Positions 11,401-25,300 of a DNA stretch of 64,000 nucleotides are shown here, in pieces. A program made the position numbers and the translations under genes. The stretch spans positions 59,130,255-59,194,254 of the forward strand of contig OZ024933.1 of assembly GCA_964017235.1 (NCBI GenBank), in the 5' to 3' direction. This DNA is from Sabellastarte sp. h YS-2021 (lineage: Eukaryota > Annelida > Polychaeta > Sabellida > Sabellidae). The notes under the pieces were generated by a model. It searched no databases, was not told the origin of the DNA, and worked only from the letters and a program-made list of their open reading frames with translations. Every line of letters starts with the position of its first letter. The stretch's first letter is position 1.

Positions 11401-13353
11401 ATACATTACGTCGAGCAGTACTGCATTGTTTTGGTTATGACTATTTTTAACTTTAATCTTGCTTGTCAGCTCATACAACTCAAGAAAACTAAAAATACTG
11501 GGAACAAAACAAGAAATCTGAAGAAATTATAAGCTTTTAGCTTGTATTTTGTGCATTTGGTCACTTTTATTGTGATGTCGTCAAGAGGAAATGTCCATGT
11601 TTGTTTGGGGTGTACTAAAACGCAGAATCCCGGAATTGGTACAGTTTTGCATTGGCGACCTCCCGATGTACATATTTTTCATACCGACCCATCCCTAATG
11701 CACACAGGTCAAAGTTGGGGGTCTTACATCCAATTGAACAGCCACCAAAATATGTTGGCTGATGTAGTCCTAACTAGTGCTGTAAGTCATCAAGAAATAC
11801 TATAGTCGATGCATCAGAACTAGTAGACGACTGTGAACCAACAAAAGTCGCACTAGTGTTGGTCAAGGACTTCAGAAGAAATATCTTTTATTAATTAGCC
11901 AGTTTCAAATAACAAGAGGAGAGTGCCCGTGAACGAGCACTGTGTCAGCTGACTGAGTGTTTTTGATTTGTGAAGGTGATAATGAGAGGAAAGCATAATT
12001 ATCAGGGAAAGTGCTGTACAGAAATACAGTAAATTGTAATTGAACAGCATATTCGAAAGAAATTCCGAAGCTGACAGAAGGAAAGGACAAAAAAGCTGTG
12101 CCCTGCAAATGGTATTATGAAGGAAAGTAACAAGGCAATTGTCTAAGTGTAAAAAGTAGGCTAAAACATATTTAAAGAAATACTGCAAATGCAATATCCT
12201 CGCTCGACCTTGAAGAAGGGGTCCAAGGTCAAATCCAACCACACAAAAACATTCCTAGCCCATGATTTCCTACAGGTTGGTCAATCATCCCAAACCTCTA
12301 GGACCAATAATAAGCGAGTTATAAGCACTTTTAAGTTTGGCTGTCCTTATTTGACCTTGAGGGAGGGGTCCAACGATCAAATTTGACCACACCAAAAAAT
12401 TCACAGCCCATGATTTCCTATAGGATGGTTTACCATCCCAAACCTCCAGGACCAATAATAAGCAAGTTATAGGCACTTTTAAAGTTTCGCTATCCCTGTT
12501 TGACCTTGAAGGAGGGGTCCAAGGTCAAATCCGACAACACAAAAAGATTCCCAGCCTATGATTTCCTGTAGGTTGGTTACCATCCCAAACCTGTAGGACC
12601 AATAATAAGCGAGTTATAAGCACTTTTAAGTTTGGCTCTCCTCATTTGACCTTAAAGGAGGGGTCCAAGGTCAAATTGGACCACATCAACAGATTTCCAG
12701 CCCATGATTTCCTATATGTCTGTTTACCATCGCAAACCTCTAGGACCAATAATAAGCGAGTTATAAGCACTTTCAAGTTTGGCTATCCTTGTTTGACCTT
12801 GAAGGAGCGGTCAAAGGTCAAATCTGACCACACCAAAAGATTCACAGCCCATGATTTCCTACAGGTTGGTTTACCATCCCAAACCTGTAGGACCAATAAT
12901 AAGGGAGAACATTTCTTCTACTATTGTGAAAAAGTACAAGTTGTCTGGAGCAGCCTAAAAAAATTAAATATCAATATTTTAAAGCTAAATTGCCAACTTA
13001 CAGTTCTAGAAATTTTATTTGGAATCCCCTCAACAAGTTTACTTCACAAAGTACTAAACCTATTAATATTAGTTGGAAAACAATGCATCTACTTGACAAA
13101 GAAAAATGAGAAAAATATTACTTTAAAGATTTTTATTAATTTACTTAAAAAGCAAATAGAGTGTGAAATGTACCTGATTGCATTAAATAAGGGTAAAAAT
13201 GGTGAATGTCTATGTGAATTATATAAAAAAGTATTGAAATACTATGAAGCAATGTGACAAGTAAATACAATCTAACGGTGGTAGAATATCTTTTTATTTG
13301 GGTCATATGTAATACAATGTACAAATAACCAATGTGCTATATTGTGAAATAAA

Positions 13354-13384
<31 letters not shown>

Positions 13385-16300
13385 TAAGGGAGATATAAGC
13401 ATTTATCCTGACTGACAAAGAAACACCTGTGGCGGCCATCTTGTTTTTCAAAATGAGGCCAAAAATATTCCCAGTCAAGATTTTATAATGAGGAACATAT
13501 CCTGTGAATTTGAGATCTCCACCTATAATACCCTTTGCTCTAGGGGGCCAACAAAAGTCCTTGTTTAAAGTCAAATAAACGTCCATGGCGGCCATCTTGT
13601 TTTTCAAAATGAGGCCAAAAATATTCCCAGGCAACATTTCATGGTTATTAATATATCCTGCAAACTTAAGAAGGCTAGCTATAATATTTTTTTCGTTAGA
13701 GCGGTAATGGTGAAATCTCTACACACTGCGGCTATCCAGTGGATACAATGATTTACTCAACAGTGAGAACCTGAAAGTAGCTATTGCTCAGCTATGCCAT
13801 GACATAGAGGTCTGCAATTTCATTATGTTATAGCTGACCAAAAATTATGTCAATAACATATTTAAACAAAATACTCTAAATGTAATAGTTTTCAAGTTAC
13901 AACTGATTTACTCAATAGTGAGAACCTCAAAATAGCTATTGCTCAGCTATGCTATGAGCTATAGGTCTGTAATTTCACTATGTTATAGCTGACCCAAAAG
14001 TAGGTGAACAACATATTTTAACAAAATACTCCAAATGCAATATTTTTCAAGTTACAGCTCATTTACTCAACAGTCAGCACCTGAAAATAGCTATTGCTCA
14101 GTTGTGCCATGAGCTACAGGTCTGTAATTTTACCATGTTATAGCTGACCCAAAAGTAGCTGAATAAGATATATACACAAATTTCTGTAAATGCAATAGTT
14201 TTCCAATTACAACTGATTTACTCAACAGTGAGAACTTCAAAGTAGCTATTACTCAGCTATGCAATGAGCCACAGGTCTGGAACTTCACTATGTTATAGCT
14301 GACCCCAAAATAGGTGAATAACATATTGAAACAAAATACTCTAAATGCAATAGTTTGCAAGTTATAAGTGATTTACTCAACAGTGATAACCTAAAAGTAG
14401 CTATTACTCAGCTATGCCATGAGCTACAGGTCTGTAATTTTACTATGTTATAGCTGACCCAAAAGTAGCTGAATAACATATTTATATGAAATTCTCTAAA
14501 TGCAATAGTTTTCCAATTACAACTGATTTACTCAACAGTACTGGTAGTACTGCTGTCAAATGCCCTGGTAGTACTGCTAGTGTTCTTTATGAGCAGTATA
14601 CAAAGGACCTTAAAGAGTTGCTAGAGAAACACGCTCCTGAGGTGTCTCGCACTTTCATCAAGGGTCCTGCTAAATGGCTCTCAGATTCTTATCTGCTGGC
14701 TAAGGCTATCAGGCGCCAGTTTGAACGCATATGGCGGAAGAATAAATCACCACAAAATCGAGCCAGATTGTGAAAGCAGATTGCCCGTTGTAATTCACTA
14801 GTAAATAAAGATAAATCCAATTACTACAGAAGTCTTGTCAATGAAAACGCTCAGGATTCCAAGAAATTGTGGCAGGTGATACGTACTGTATTACATTCCG
14901 ATCGCGAAAGCGTACTCCCTTCTCATCAGTCAAAAGAGTGTCTTGCAAACTGTTTTGTGACTTATTTCTCAGAAAAAATTACCAAGATTAGGGACTCATT
15001 TTCCAGCACTGACTCTTTCAGCCTACCTGCACGCTCAGACCTACCCAGCTTTGACTCATTTAATGAAGTTTCTGATGAAGAAATCCAAAAGGCAATTATG
15101 AAATCACCAACTAAATCCTGTTTGTTGGACCCATGGCCCACCTTTTTGGTCAAGGAATGTCTTGACATTCTTGTACCTTCAATCACCAAACTTGTTAATT
15201 GTTCTCTGTCTGAAGGTGTTGTTCCTGCTGATTTTAAAAAAGCTGTTGTCACTCCACTAATCATAAAATCCTCACTACCACCTGACAATCTCAAGAATTA
15301 CCGACCTGTGTCAGGCCTGTGCTTCATCTCCAAACTTGTTGAGCGTGTGGTCGCCTCCCAATTAAACGACTATGTATGTTCAAATGGTCTTGAGAATGTC
15401 AAGCAGTCAGCTTATAAGTTAGGTCACTCAACCGAAACTGCACTGCTGTCAATCAAAAATGATGTCCACCTTGCTCTGGCTCGAGGTGAGGCCACTGCTG
15501 TTGTGCTGCTTGACCAATCAGCAGCTTTTGACACAACTGACCATGGTACACTCCTAGGATGTTTGAGTTCTTGGTTTGACGTTGGTGGCGTAGTTTTGGA
15601 ATGGTTTAAGTCCTACCTCTCTGATCGTTTGCAATGCGTTAAGATTGGCTCTATTCTGTCTGGTGCAAAGAAGCTCCTGTGTGGAGTACCGCAGGGCTCT
15701 GTCCTAGGTCCTATACTCTTTTCCTTATACACTACTCCCCTCAGCAAAGTCATTCAAAATCATCCCGGCATAGGTTTTCACTTTTATGCAGATGATACAC
15801 AGTTATATGTTCATCTCACACATAAGAATGTGTCTCATGCCTTTGACAGGTTGGAAAGGTGCCTGGAGGATGTCAAAAAGTGGTTATCTGCAAATAAGTT
15901 GAAGCTCAACCCTGATAAAACCGAATTCATTGTTTTTGGTTCAAAAATTCACCATGAAAAACTCAACAAATCCATTCCAGTTAACATTCTTGGCAATTTC
16001 CTCTCTCCTGTCGGAGTAGTCAGGAACCTCGGTGTATGGTTTGATAGTGATTTCTCCTTCTCGAGGCATGTCAAAAATATCTGCAAGTCTTGTTTTGCTC
16101 AAATCAGGGATCTTAGACATCTCAGAGGTTACCTCACACATCATGCTGCCCTTATGGCTGCGAATGCTCTGGTAGGAAGTCGACTTAACTGCTGTAATTC
16201 CTTGTTTAGACGTCTCTCAGCTCTTGATCTTCGTAAGCTGCAATGTGTTCAAAATAGTCTCGCTAGAATTGTCACCAACACCACCAAGTACTCACACATC

Positions 16301-19300
16301 ACTCCTGTTAGGAAGATTCTACATTGGTTGCCTATTGAACAACGCTCCATATTTAAGACTGCTTTACTGGTGTACAAGTTCCTAAATTGTGGTCAACCAA
16401 GATATTTTGCACCTTTTCTTAAACCCAGACAAAGTGTCTACAACACACGCAAAAGCCAAGCTGATGGTGTTCCTTGAGATCCCCCACTTCGCCACCTCAC
16501 TATATAAGTCTTCTAAGCATTTCGGCCTCAGCTTTGCTTATGATGCTCCAAAGATTTGGAATGATTTGCCTGATGATGTACGTTCGGCCACTTCTCTCCA
16601 CTCATTCAGAAGGAAGCTCAAAGCCTATCTCTTCGCACAAGCATACCCGCCCTGACTTTTGCTTTCCCTCATTTCTCTCCATGGCGCTGACCCTTGCTAT
16701 GTCTCAGGTTTATGATTACAGTTTTTTGCTTCTGTTTGGTGCGCCTAGAGTCTGTCTTTAGATAGAGATTAGGTGCTCTAAAAATACTATTAGAATTAGA
16801 ACAGTGAGAACTTCAAAGTAGCTATTACTCAGCTATGCAAGCAGTCACAGGTCTGGAACTTCACTATGTTATAGCTGACCCCAAAATAGGTGAATAACAT
16901 ATTGAAACAAATACTCTAAATACAATAGTTTTCAAGTTATAAGTGATTTACTCAACAGTGATAACCTAAAAGTAGCTATTACTCACCTATGCCATGAGCT
17001 ACAGGTCTGAAATTTTACTACGTTATAGCTGACCCAAAAGTAGCTGAATAACATATTTATACAAAATTCTCTAAATGCTATAGTTTTCAAGTTATAAGTG
17101 ATTTTACTCATGATGGAAGTTACTGAAAAGCCTAAAAGTAGCTATTACTCACTTAGCTATTGAGACAGACACCCAAGTTACTCACCATGTTGTAGCTATG
17201 AAAAAAGTAGCTGAATAACATATTTTAACAAAATGCTCTAAATGCTATACTTTTCAAGTTATAAGTGATTTAGTGCATGATTTCATGAATTTTAATGCAT
17301 TAAAAATTATTAAAAAAATTTATTAAAAAAAAATTAAGACAGATCCAGATCTCATACTCACACAAGAGAATCTACCTCTGGCCTAGTACATATATGCAAG
17401 ATATGAGAGAAATCCCTGCAATAGTCACTGAGAAAATTGTGATAAAGTGTTGAAATTTTCACACTTTTGGTGGGGGTACCCCCCTTGAAATGTCTCTAGC
17501 AAACAGACGAAAAGACAGATTTGCATGCCTTGAACAATTTTTCATCCTCGATAGATAAGGTATCTTTTAAAAAAACCAGCATGTCTCTAGGCCTTGTAGT
17601 TTTGGAGGAGAAGTTGTTCACGCGTACACCCACGCCGCAGAGTGAAAACTATTTTTCTAGTTTGATCCTTGACTCTATCTGATAAAGTACTGAATCTTGT
17701 GAAAATTGATATTTGCGGTTAAAAAAATTGAGGGAAGCAGGCATTGTTGTTTCCACTTGAAAGCTGTGACAACTTAAAAATGTGATTGTTTTCTTTAAAA
17801 AACGCTATTTATCATAAGATTCTATTGGGTAAGTAATATTTTGGTGTATTATGAAAGTTTTGATGAAAAATCGATCTTTATAATGCATGAACCGACGCGT
17901 TGTAATTTCAACACAAACAAACGACTATGACCAAGTTGGGCTGCATCGTTATTGCACTAGTCCTAACACTTCATTACTCTACCTGTTACTGAGTGCTCAA
18001 ATACACTATTTTGTTGTATCTCTCACCTGAGCAACTGTTTTGGTTCCATATCAGTCCTTGGTTTCTTTGTTGGGGTGACTTCCTGTGAACTTGTAGATGA
18101 CTCCTCCTTCTTCTTTATGTCTTTAGAGTCTGAGCTGTGAGCTCGCTTCAGTGATTTTTGCTTTGGCCTGTTTTCTACAATGCACAAGATTTACACAAGA
18201 ATACAAAAAACTCAAAATTGTCTCAACAGTCCACTATGAATAACTAGAACTTGCCACTATCCACAATATTTGGTAGTTATTAGCTTACAAAGAGTGTGAC
18301 GAGAGGGGAAAAATTGAGATGTGGTAATAGCTGTGAATTAATTAACCCAAATCTAGTTACCCACACTTTAGTATGAAACAACTTTCATCAGCAATGAAGC
18401 AAATATAACAGTTCACCTTAACAGACTTGTCAAATATATCAAATATTAGTGAAGGATGATTATGTAAGAAACACTAATTAAACAAAGCCAACTCAATGTC
18501 AGGTATTACTATACCTTATGGATGTAAGCAAAACTAGAGGATCGCTCGCAAAAAAAAAAGATAATGTTTTTGCATAGCAAAAACAAAGCGTCCCGAAAAG
18601 GATATAAAGGTGAGTGCTAAAGTATTAAGAAAATGCTTCGTTTCTAGCCTTATACTGTTGTGGCAACCAAAGTCAGCGCAGTCTGCTCTATCTAGCACGG
18701 TTTTCAAGATATAAGCATTTTTGTGTTTTGCAAAAAATAAAAAAATTAAAAATGTCCGCTATATTTGGCGAGACAAAAATATTTTGAAAATTGGCATGGC
18801 TACTCTGCAGAGATACCCAGCAGGTCAAAAATTTTGTTGAGTTCGCTCCATATAGCACGGTTTTCGAGATATAAGCATTTTTGTGTTTTGCAAAAACTTT
18901 GAAAATTCAAAATGGCCACCATTTTTGGGGAGACAAAAATTTTTGTCAAGACCACTGCGGGACAGCCGCGGTGTGTATCTCCTGCCGAGCATTAAAGCAG
19001 AAGAAATAGCTTTTCCGAGATATTCACAATTTTTCATTTTCCTGTGTGAAAGCTCTTCCAAAAGTAGGTGAATGAGTTATTTGAGAAAAATTGGCTATCT
19101 GCAATACTATTAAAAGATAATTCATATTTACTCATTTTGAGTATGTGAATAATTATCTCTGGGTCTGAAACTTCACCAAGTGAAAGCTCTCCCAAAAGTA
19201 GGTGAATGAGTTATTTGAGAAAAATTGGCTATCTGCAATACTTTTAGAGATAATTCGCATTTACTCATTTTGAGTAGGTGAGTAATTAGCTATGGGTCTG

Positions 19301-22300
19301 AAACTTCACCATGTGAAAGCTCTCCCACAAGTAGATGAATGAGTATTTGATAAAAATTGGGTATCCGCAATACTTTTACAGATAATTAGCATTTACTCAT
19401 TTTGAGTAGGTGAATAAATAGCTATGGGTCTGAAACTTCACCAAGTGAAAGCTCTCCCAAAAGTAGGTGAATGATTAATTTGAGAAAAATTGGCTATCTG
19501 CAATACTTTTAGAGATAATTCGCATTTACTCATTTTGAGTAGGTGAGTAATTAGCTATGGGTCTGAAACTTCACAGAGTGAAAGCTCTCCCAAAAGTAGG
19601 TGAATGAGTTATTTGATAAAAATTGGCTATCTGCAATACTTTTAGAGATAATTCGCATTTACTCATTTTGAGTAGGTGAGTAATTAGCTATGGGTCTGAA
19701 ACTTCACAGAGTGAAAGCTCTCCCAAAAGTAGGTGAATGAGTTATTTGAGAAAAATTGGCTATCTGCAATACTTTTAGAGATAATTCGCATTTACTCATT
19801 TTGAGTAGGTGAGTAATTAACTATGGGTCTGAAACTTCACCAAGTGAAAGCTCTTCCAAAAGTAGGTGAATGAGTTATTTGAGAAAAATTGGCTATCTGC
19901 AATACTTTTAGAGATAATTCGCATTTACTCATTTTGAGTAGGTGAGTAATTAGCTATGGGTCTGAAACTTCACCAAGTGAAAGCTCTGCCAAAAGTAGGT
20001 GAATGAGTTATTTGAGAAAAATTGGCTATCTGCAATACTTTTAGAGATAATTCGCATTTACTCATTTTGAGTAGGTGAGTAATTAGCTATGGGTCTGAAA
20101 CTTCACAGAGTGAAAGCTCTCCCAAAAGTAGGTGAATGAGTTATTTGAGAAAAATTGGCTATCTGCAATACTTTTAGAGATAAATCACATTTACTCATTT
20201 TGAGTAGGTGAGTAATTAGCTATGGGTCTGAAACTTCACCAAGTGAAAGCTCTCCCAAAAGTAGGTGAATGATTAATTTGACAAAAATTGGCTATCTGCA
20301 ATACTTTTAGAGATAATTCGCATTTACTCATTTTGAGTAGGTGAGTAATTAGCTATGGGTCTGAAACTTCACCAAGTGAAAGCTCTCCCAAAAGTAGGTG
20401 AATGAGTTATTTGAGAAAAATTGGCTATCTGCAATACTTTTAGAGATAATTCGCATTTACTCATTTTGAGTAGGTGAGTAATTAGCTATGGGTCTGAAAC
20501 TTCACCGAGTGAAAGCTCTCCCAAAAGTAGGTGAATGAGTTATTTGAGAAAAATTGGCTATCTGCAATACTTTTAGAGATAATTCGCATTTACTCATTTG
20601 GAGTAGGTGAGTAATTAGCTATGGGTCTGAAACTTCACCGAGTGAAAGCTCTCCCAAAAGTAGGTGAATGAGTTATTTGAGAAAAATTGGCTATCTGCAA
20701 TACTTTTAGAGATAATTCGCATTTACTCATTTGGAGTAGGTGAGTAATTAGCTATGAGTCTGAAACTTCACCAAGTGAAAGCTCTCCCAAAAGTAGGTGA
20801 ATGAGTTATTTGAGAAAAATTGGCTATCTGCAATACTTTTAGAGATAATTCGCATTTACTCATTTTGAGTAGGTGAGTAATTAGCTATGGGTCTGAAACT
20901 TCACAGAGTGAAAGCTCTCCCAAAAGTAGGTGAATGAGTTATTTGAGAAAAATTGGCTATCTGCAATACTTTTAGAGATAATTCGCATTTACTCATTTTG
21001 AGTAGGTGAGTAATTAGCTATGGGTCTGAAACTTCACCATGTGAAAGCTCTCCCAAAAGTAGGTGAATGAGTTATTTGAGAAAAATTGGCTATCTGCAAT
21101 ACTTTTAGAGATAATTCGCATTTACTCATTTTCAGTAGGTGAGTAATTAGCTATGGGTCTGAAACTTCACCAAGTGAAAGCTCTCCCAAAAGTAGGTGAA
21201 TGATTAATTTGACAAAAATTGGCTATCTACAATACTTTTAGAGATAATTCGCATTTACTCATTTTGAGTAGGTGAGTAATTAGCTATGGGTCTGAAACTT
21301 CACAGAGTGAAAGCTCTCCCCAAAGTAGGTGAATGAGTTATTTGAGAAAAATTGGCTATCTGCAATACTTTTAGAGATAATTCGCATTTACTCATTTTGA
21401 GTAGGTGAGTAATTAGCTATGGGTCTGAAACTTCACCAAGTGAAAGCTCTTCCAAAAGTAGGTGAATGAGTTATTTGAGAAAAATTGGCTATCTGCAATA
21501 CTTTTAGAGATAATTCGCATTTACTCATTTTGAGTAGGTGAGTAATTAGCTATGGGTCTGAAACTTCACCAAGTGAAAGCTCTGCCAAAAGTAGGTGAAT
21601 GAGTTATTTGAGAAAAATTGGCTATCTGCAACACTTTTAGAGATAATTCGCATTTACTCATTTTGAGTAGGTGAGTAATTAGCTATGGGTCTGAAACTTC
21701 ACAGAGTGAAAGCTCTCCCAAAAGTAGGTGAATGAGTTATTTGAGAAAAATTGGCTATCTGCAATACTTTTAGAGATAATTCGCATTTACTCATTTTGAG
21801 TAGGTGAGTAATTAGCTATGGGTCTGAAACTTCACAGAGTGAAAGCTCTCCCAAAAGTAGGTGAATGAGTTATTTGAGAAAAATTGGCTATCTGCAATAC
21901 TTTTAGAGATAAATCACATTTACTCATTTTGAGTAGGTGAGTAATTAGCTATGGGTCTGAAACTTCACCAAGTGAAAGCTCTCCCAAAAGTAGGTGAATG
22001 ATTAATTTGACAAAAATTGGCTATCTGCAATACTTTTAGAGATAATTCGCATTTACTCATTTTGAGTAGGTGAGTAATTAGCTATGGGTCTGAAACTTCA
22101 CCAAGTGAAAGCTCTCCCAAAAGTAGGTGAATGAGTTATTTGATAAAAATTGGCTATCTGCAATACTTTTAGAGATAATTCGCATTTACTCATTTTTGAG
22201 TAGGTGAGTAATTAGCTATGGGTCTGAAACTTCACCAAATGAAAGCTCTCCCAAAAGTAGGTGAATGAGTTATTTGAGAAAAATTGGCTATCTGCAATAC

Positions 22301-25300
22301 TTTTAGAGATAATTCGCATTTACTCATTTTGAGTAGGTGAGTAATTAGCTATGGGTCTGAAACTTCACAGAGTGAAAGCTCTCCCAAAAGTAGGTGAATG
22401 AGTTATTTGAGAAAAATTGGCTATCTGCAATACTTTTAGAGATAATTCGCATTTACTCATTTTGAGTAGGTGAGTAATTAGCTATGGGTCTGAAACTTCA
22501 CCATATGAAAGCTCTCCCAAAAGTAGGTGAATGAGTTATTTGAGAAAAATTGGCTATCGGCAATACTTTTAGAGATAATTCGCATTTACTCATTTTCAGT
22601 AGGTGAGTAATTAGCTATGGGTCTGAAACTTCACCATGTGAAAGCTCTGCCAAAAGTAGGTGAAGGAGTTATTTGAGAAAAATTGGCTATCTGCAATACT
22701 TTTAGAGATAATTCGCATTTACTCATTTTGAGTAGGTGAGTAATTAGCTATGGGTCTGAAACTTCACAGAGTGAAAGCTCTCCCAAAAGTAGGTGAATGA
22801 GTTATTTGAGAAAAATTGGCTATCTGCAATACTTTTAGAGATAAATCGCATTTACTCATTTTGAGTAGGTGAGTAATTAGCTATGGGTCTGAAACTTCAC
22901 CAAGTGAAAGCTCTCCCAAAAGTAGGTGAATGATTAATTTGACAAAAATTGGCTATCTGCAATACTTTTAGAGATAATTCGCATTTACTCATTTGGAGTA
23001 GGTGAGTAATTAGCTATGGGTCTGAAACTTCACCAAGTGAAAGCTCTCCCAAAAGTAGGTGAATGAGTTATTTGAGAAAAATTGGCTATCTGCAATACTT
23101 TTAGAGATAATTCGCATTTACTCATTTGGAGTAGGTGAGTAATTAGCTATGGGTCTGAAACTTCACCAAGTGAAAGCTCTCCCAAAAGTAGGTGAATGAG
23201 TTATTTGAGAAAAATTGGCTATCTGCAATACTTTTAAGAGATAATTCGCATTTACTCATTTTGAGTAGGTGAGTAATCATCTACGGGTCTGAAACTTCAC
23301 CATGTGAAAGCTCTCCCAAAAGTACACGAATGAGTTATTTGATAAAAATTGGGTATCCGCAATAGTTTTGGAGATAATTAGCATTTACTCATTTTGAGTA
23401 GGTGAGTAATTAGCTACGGGTCTGAAACTTCACCAAGTGAAAGCTCTTCCAAAAGTAGGTGAATGAGTTATTTGAGAAAAATTGGCCATCTGCAATACTT
23501 TTAGAGGTAATTCGCAGTTACTCTTTTTGAGTAGGTGAGCAATTAGCTATGGGTCTGAAACCTCACCAAGTGAAAGCTCTTTGGGATAGCTGCTCTGCAG
23601 AGATACCCTGAAGATAAAAAATTTCGTCGAAATCGCTCTATGTAGCACGGTTTTCGAAATATTAGCATTTTTGTGTTTTGCAATTTTTGCGCAAAAATTC
23701 GAAAATTCAAAATGGCCGCCATTTTTGGCAAGAGAAATTTTTTTTGAAAATTGGCATGGCTACTCTGCAGAGATATCCTGTGGGTCAAAAATTTCGTCGA
23801 AATCGCTCTATCTAGCACGGTTTTCGAGATATAAGCATTTTTGTGTTTTACAATTTTGCGAAAAATTCGAAAATTCAAAATGGCCGCCATTTGTTGTGAG
23901 AAATTTTTTGTCTGAAAATTGGCATGGCTACTCTGCAGAGATACCCTGTGGGTCAAAAATTTTGTCGAAATCGCTCTATCTAGCAGGGTTTTCGAGATAT
24001 AAGCATTTTTATGTTTTGCAATTTTTGCGAAAAATTCGAAAATTCAAAATGGCCGCCATTTTTGGCGAGACAAATTTTTTTTGAAAATTGGCATGGCTAC
24101 TCTGCAGATATACCCTGTGGGTCAAAAATTTCGTCGAAGTCGCTCTATCTTGCAGGGTTTTTGAGATATAAGCATTTTTATGTTTTGCAATTTTTGCGAA
24201 AAATTCGAAAATTCAAAATGGCCGCCATTTTTGGCGAGAAAATTTTTTTTTCAAAATTGGAATAACTACTCCGCAGAGATACCCTGTGGGTCAAAAATTT
24301 CGTCGAAATCGCTCTAACTAGCACGGTTTTCGAGATATAAGCATTTTTGTGTTTTGCAATTTTTGCGAAAATTTCGAAAATTCAAAATGGCCGCCATTTT
24401 TGGCGAGACAAAAATTTTTTGAAAATTGGGAAAAGTACTCCGCAGAGATATCTTGGGGGTCAAAAATTTTGTCGAAATTGCTCTATCTAGCACGGTTTTT
24501 GAGATATAAGCATTTTTGTGTTTTGCAATTTTTGCGAAAATTTCGAAAATTCAAAATGGCCGCCATTTTGGGCGAGACAAAATTTTTTTGAAAATTGGGA
24601 AAACTACTCCGCAGAGATACCCTGTGGGTCAAAAATTTCGTCGAAATCGCTCTATCTAGCACGGTTTTTGAGATATAAGCATTTTTGTGTTTTCCTTATT
24701 TGGAAAATTCGTAATGATTAATTAATCATTAATTACTCGGCCATTTCTTGACCAATCAATGCCAAAATCTAATGATTTCCAGATTTTAATAGAATGAATG
24801 TATTTGCCAAGTTTCAGGCGAATTGATAAAATTCCTTTCAAGTTATCATCCGGACAAGCTTCCCCATCGAAAAAAGACATTTTTGGTCATGTGACCTCTC
24901 TGATTGGTTGAAATGTCACTGCAGCATATTCAAAAAAATTCCCCAAGGCTACTGCCTAAACCTGCCAAATTTGAAAAGAATCCGCCTAACGGTTACAGAG
25001 TTATAAGGAAAACAAAATGCGGAGCCGGCGGAGCCGGCAGAGCCGGCGGAGCCAGAAGCTCTCCCATACACAAACAAGCGTCCCTTGCGGGACGCTTAAA
25101 TATTTTATAATTGTACCTAGTTGACTAGTTTGTACTTTGTTTCCAAAAGAAGATGGCCTTTTGGGGGTATTTTATACAAACTTATGACCTGTACAGTGGT
25201 GAAAGTGATGTAAAACCCAAATAAATTAATTAATTAATTAATACGGACAAGTTTCTATATAATGTTTGAGTTTACCTGCACTGACCTAGTTGACCACAAA

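Larger units (their letters stand above)
18540..25097 (+). mobile_element. Composite minisatellite element, family B (6.5 kb)
   Basis: In KIF22 intron 7. The 5' end carries AAGCGTCCC (18586-18594). The 3' end is a perfect hairpin with 9-base arms AAGCGTCCC and GGGACGCTT around TTGC (25076-25097). Inside, in order: two ~160-base monomers, 34 monomers of 133 bases, seven monomers of 169 bases, a ~300-base unique tail and a GGAGCCGGC minisatellite. The layout (motif X at 5', X-loop-X' at 3', tandem core) matches families A and D. No coding capacity. Confidence 0.68.

Noticed and set aside
11780..11870. A small hAT element between TAGTGCTGTAAG and GTCGCACTA
   Set aside because: The ends are suggestive but the flanking 8-mers do not match, so no target duplication supports it.
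12646..13257. A 203-codon plus-strand frame as one gene
   Set aside because: The first half is family C minisatellite and the second half a truncated LINE ORF2; the fusion is caused by the insertion.
19047..23580. CRISPR-like array
   Set aside because: Units are contiguous 133-bp monomers without unique spacers, in a eukaryotic intron.
23543..24721. Overlapping frames of 67-137 codons on both strands with repeating SKWPPFL / FEKYSAEI-like peptides
   Set aside because: They are translations of the 169-bp satellite; the unit is one residue off a frame multiple in places and both strands are equally open.
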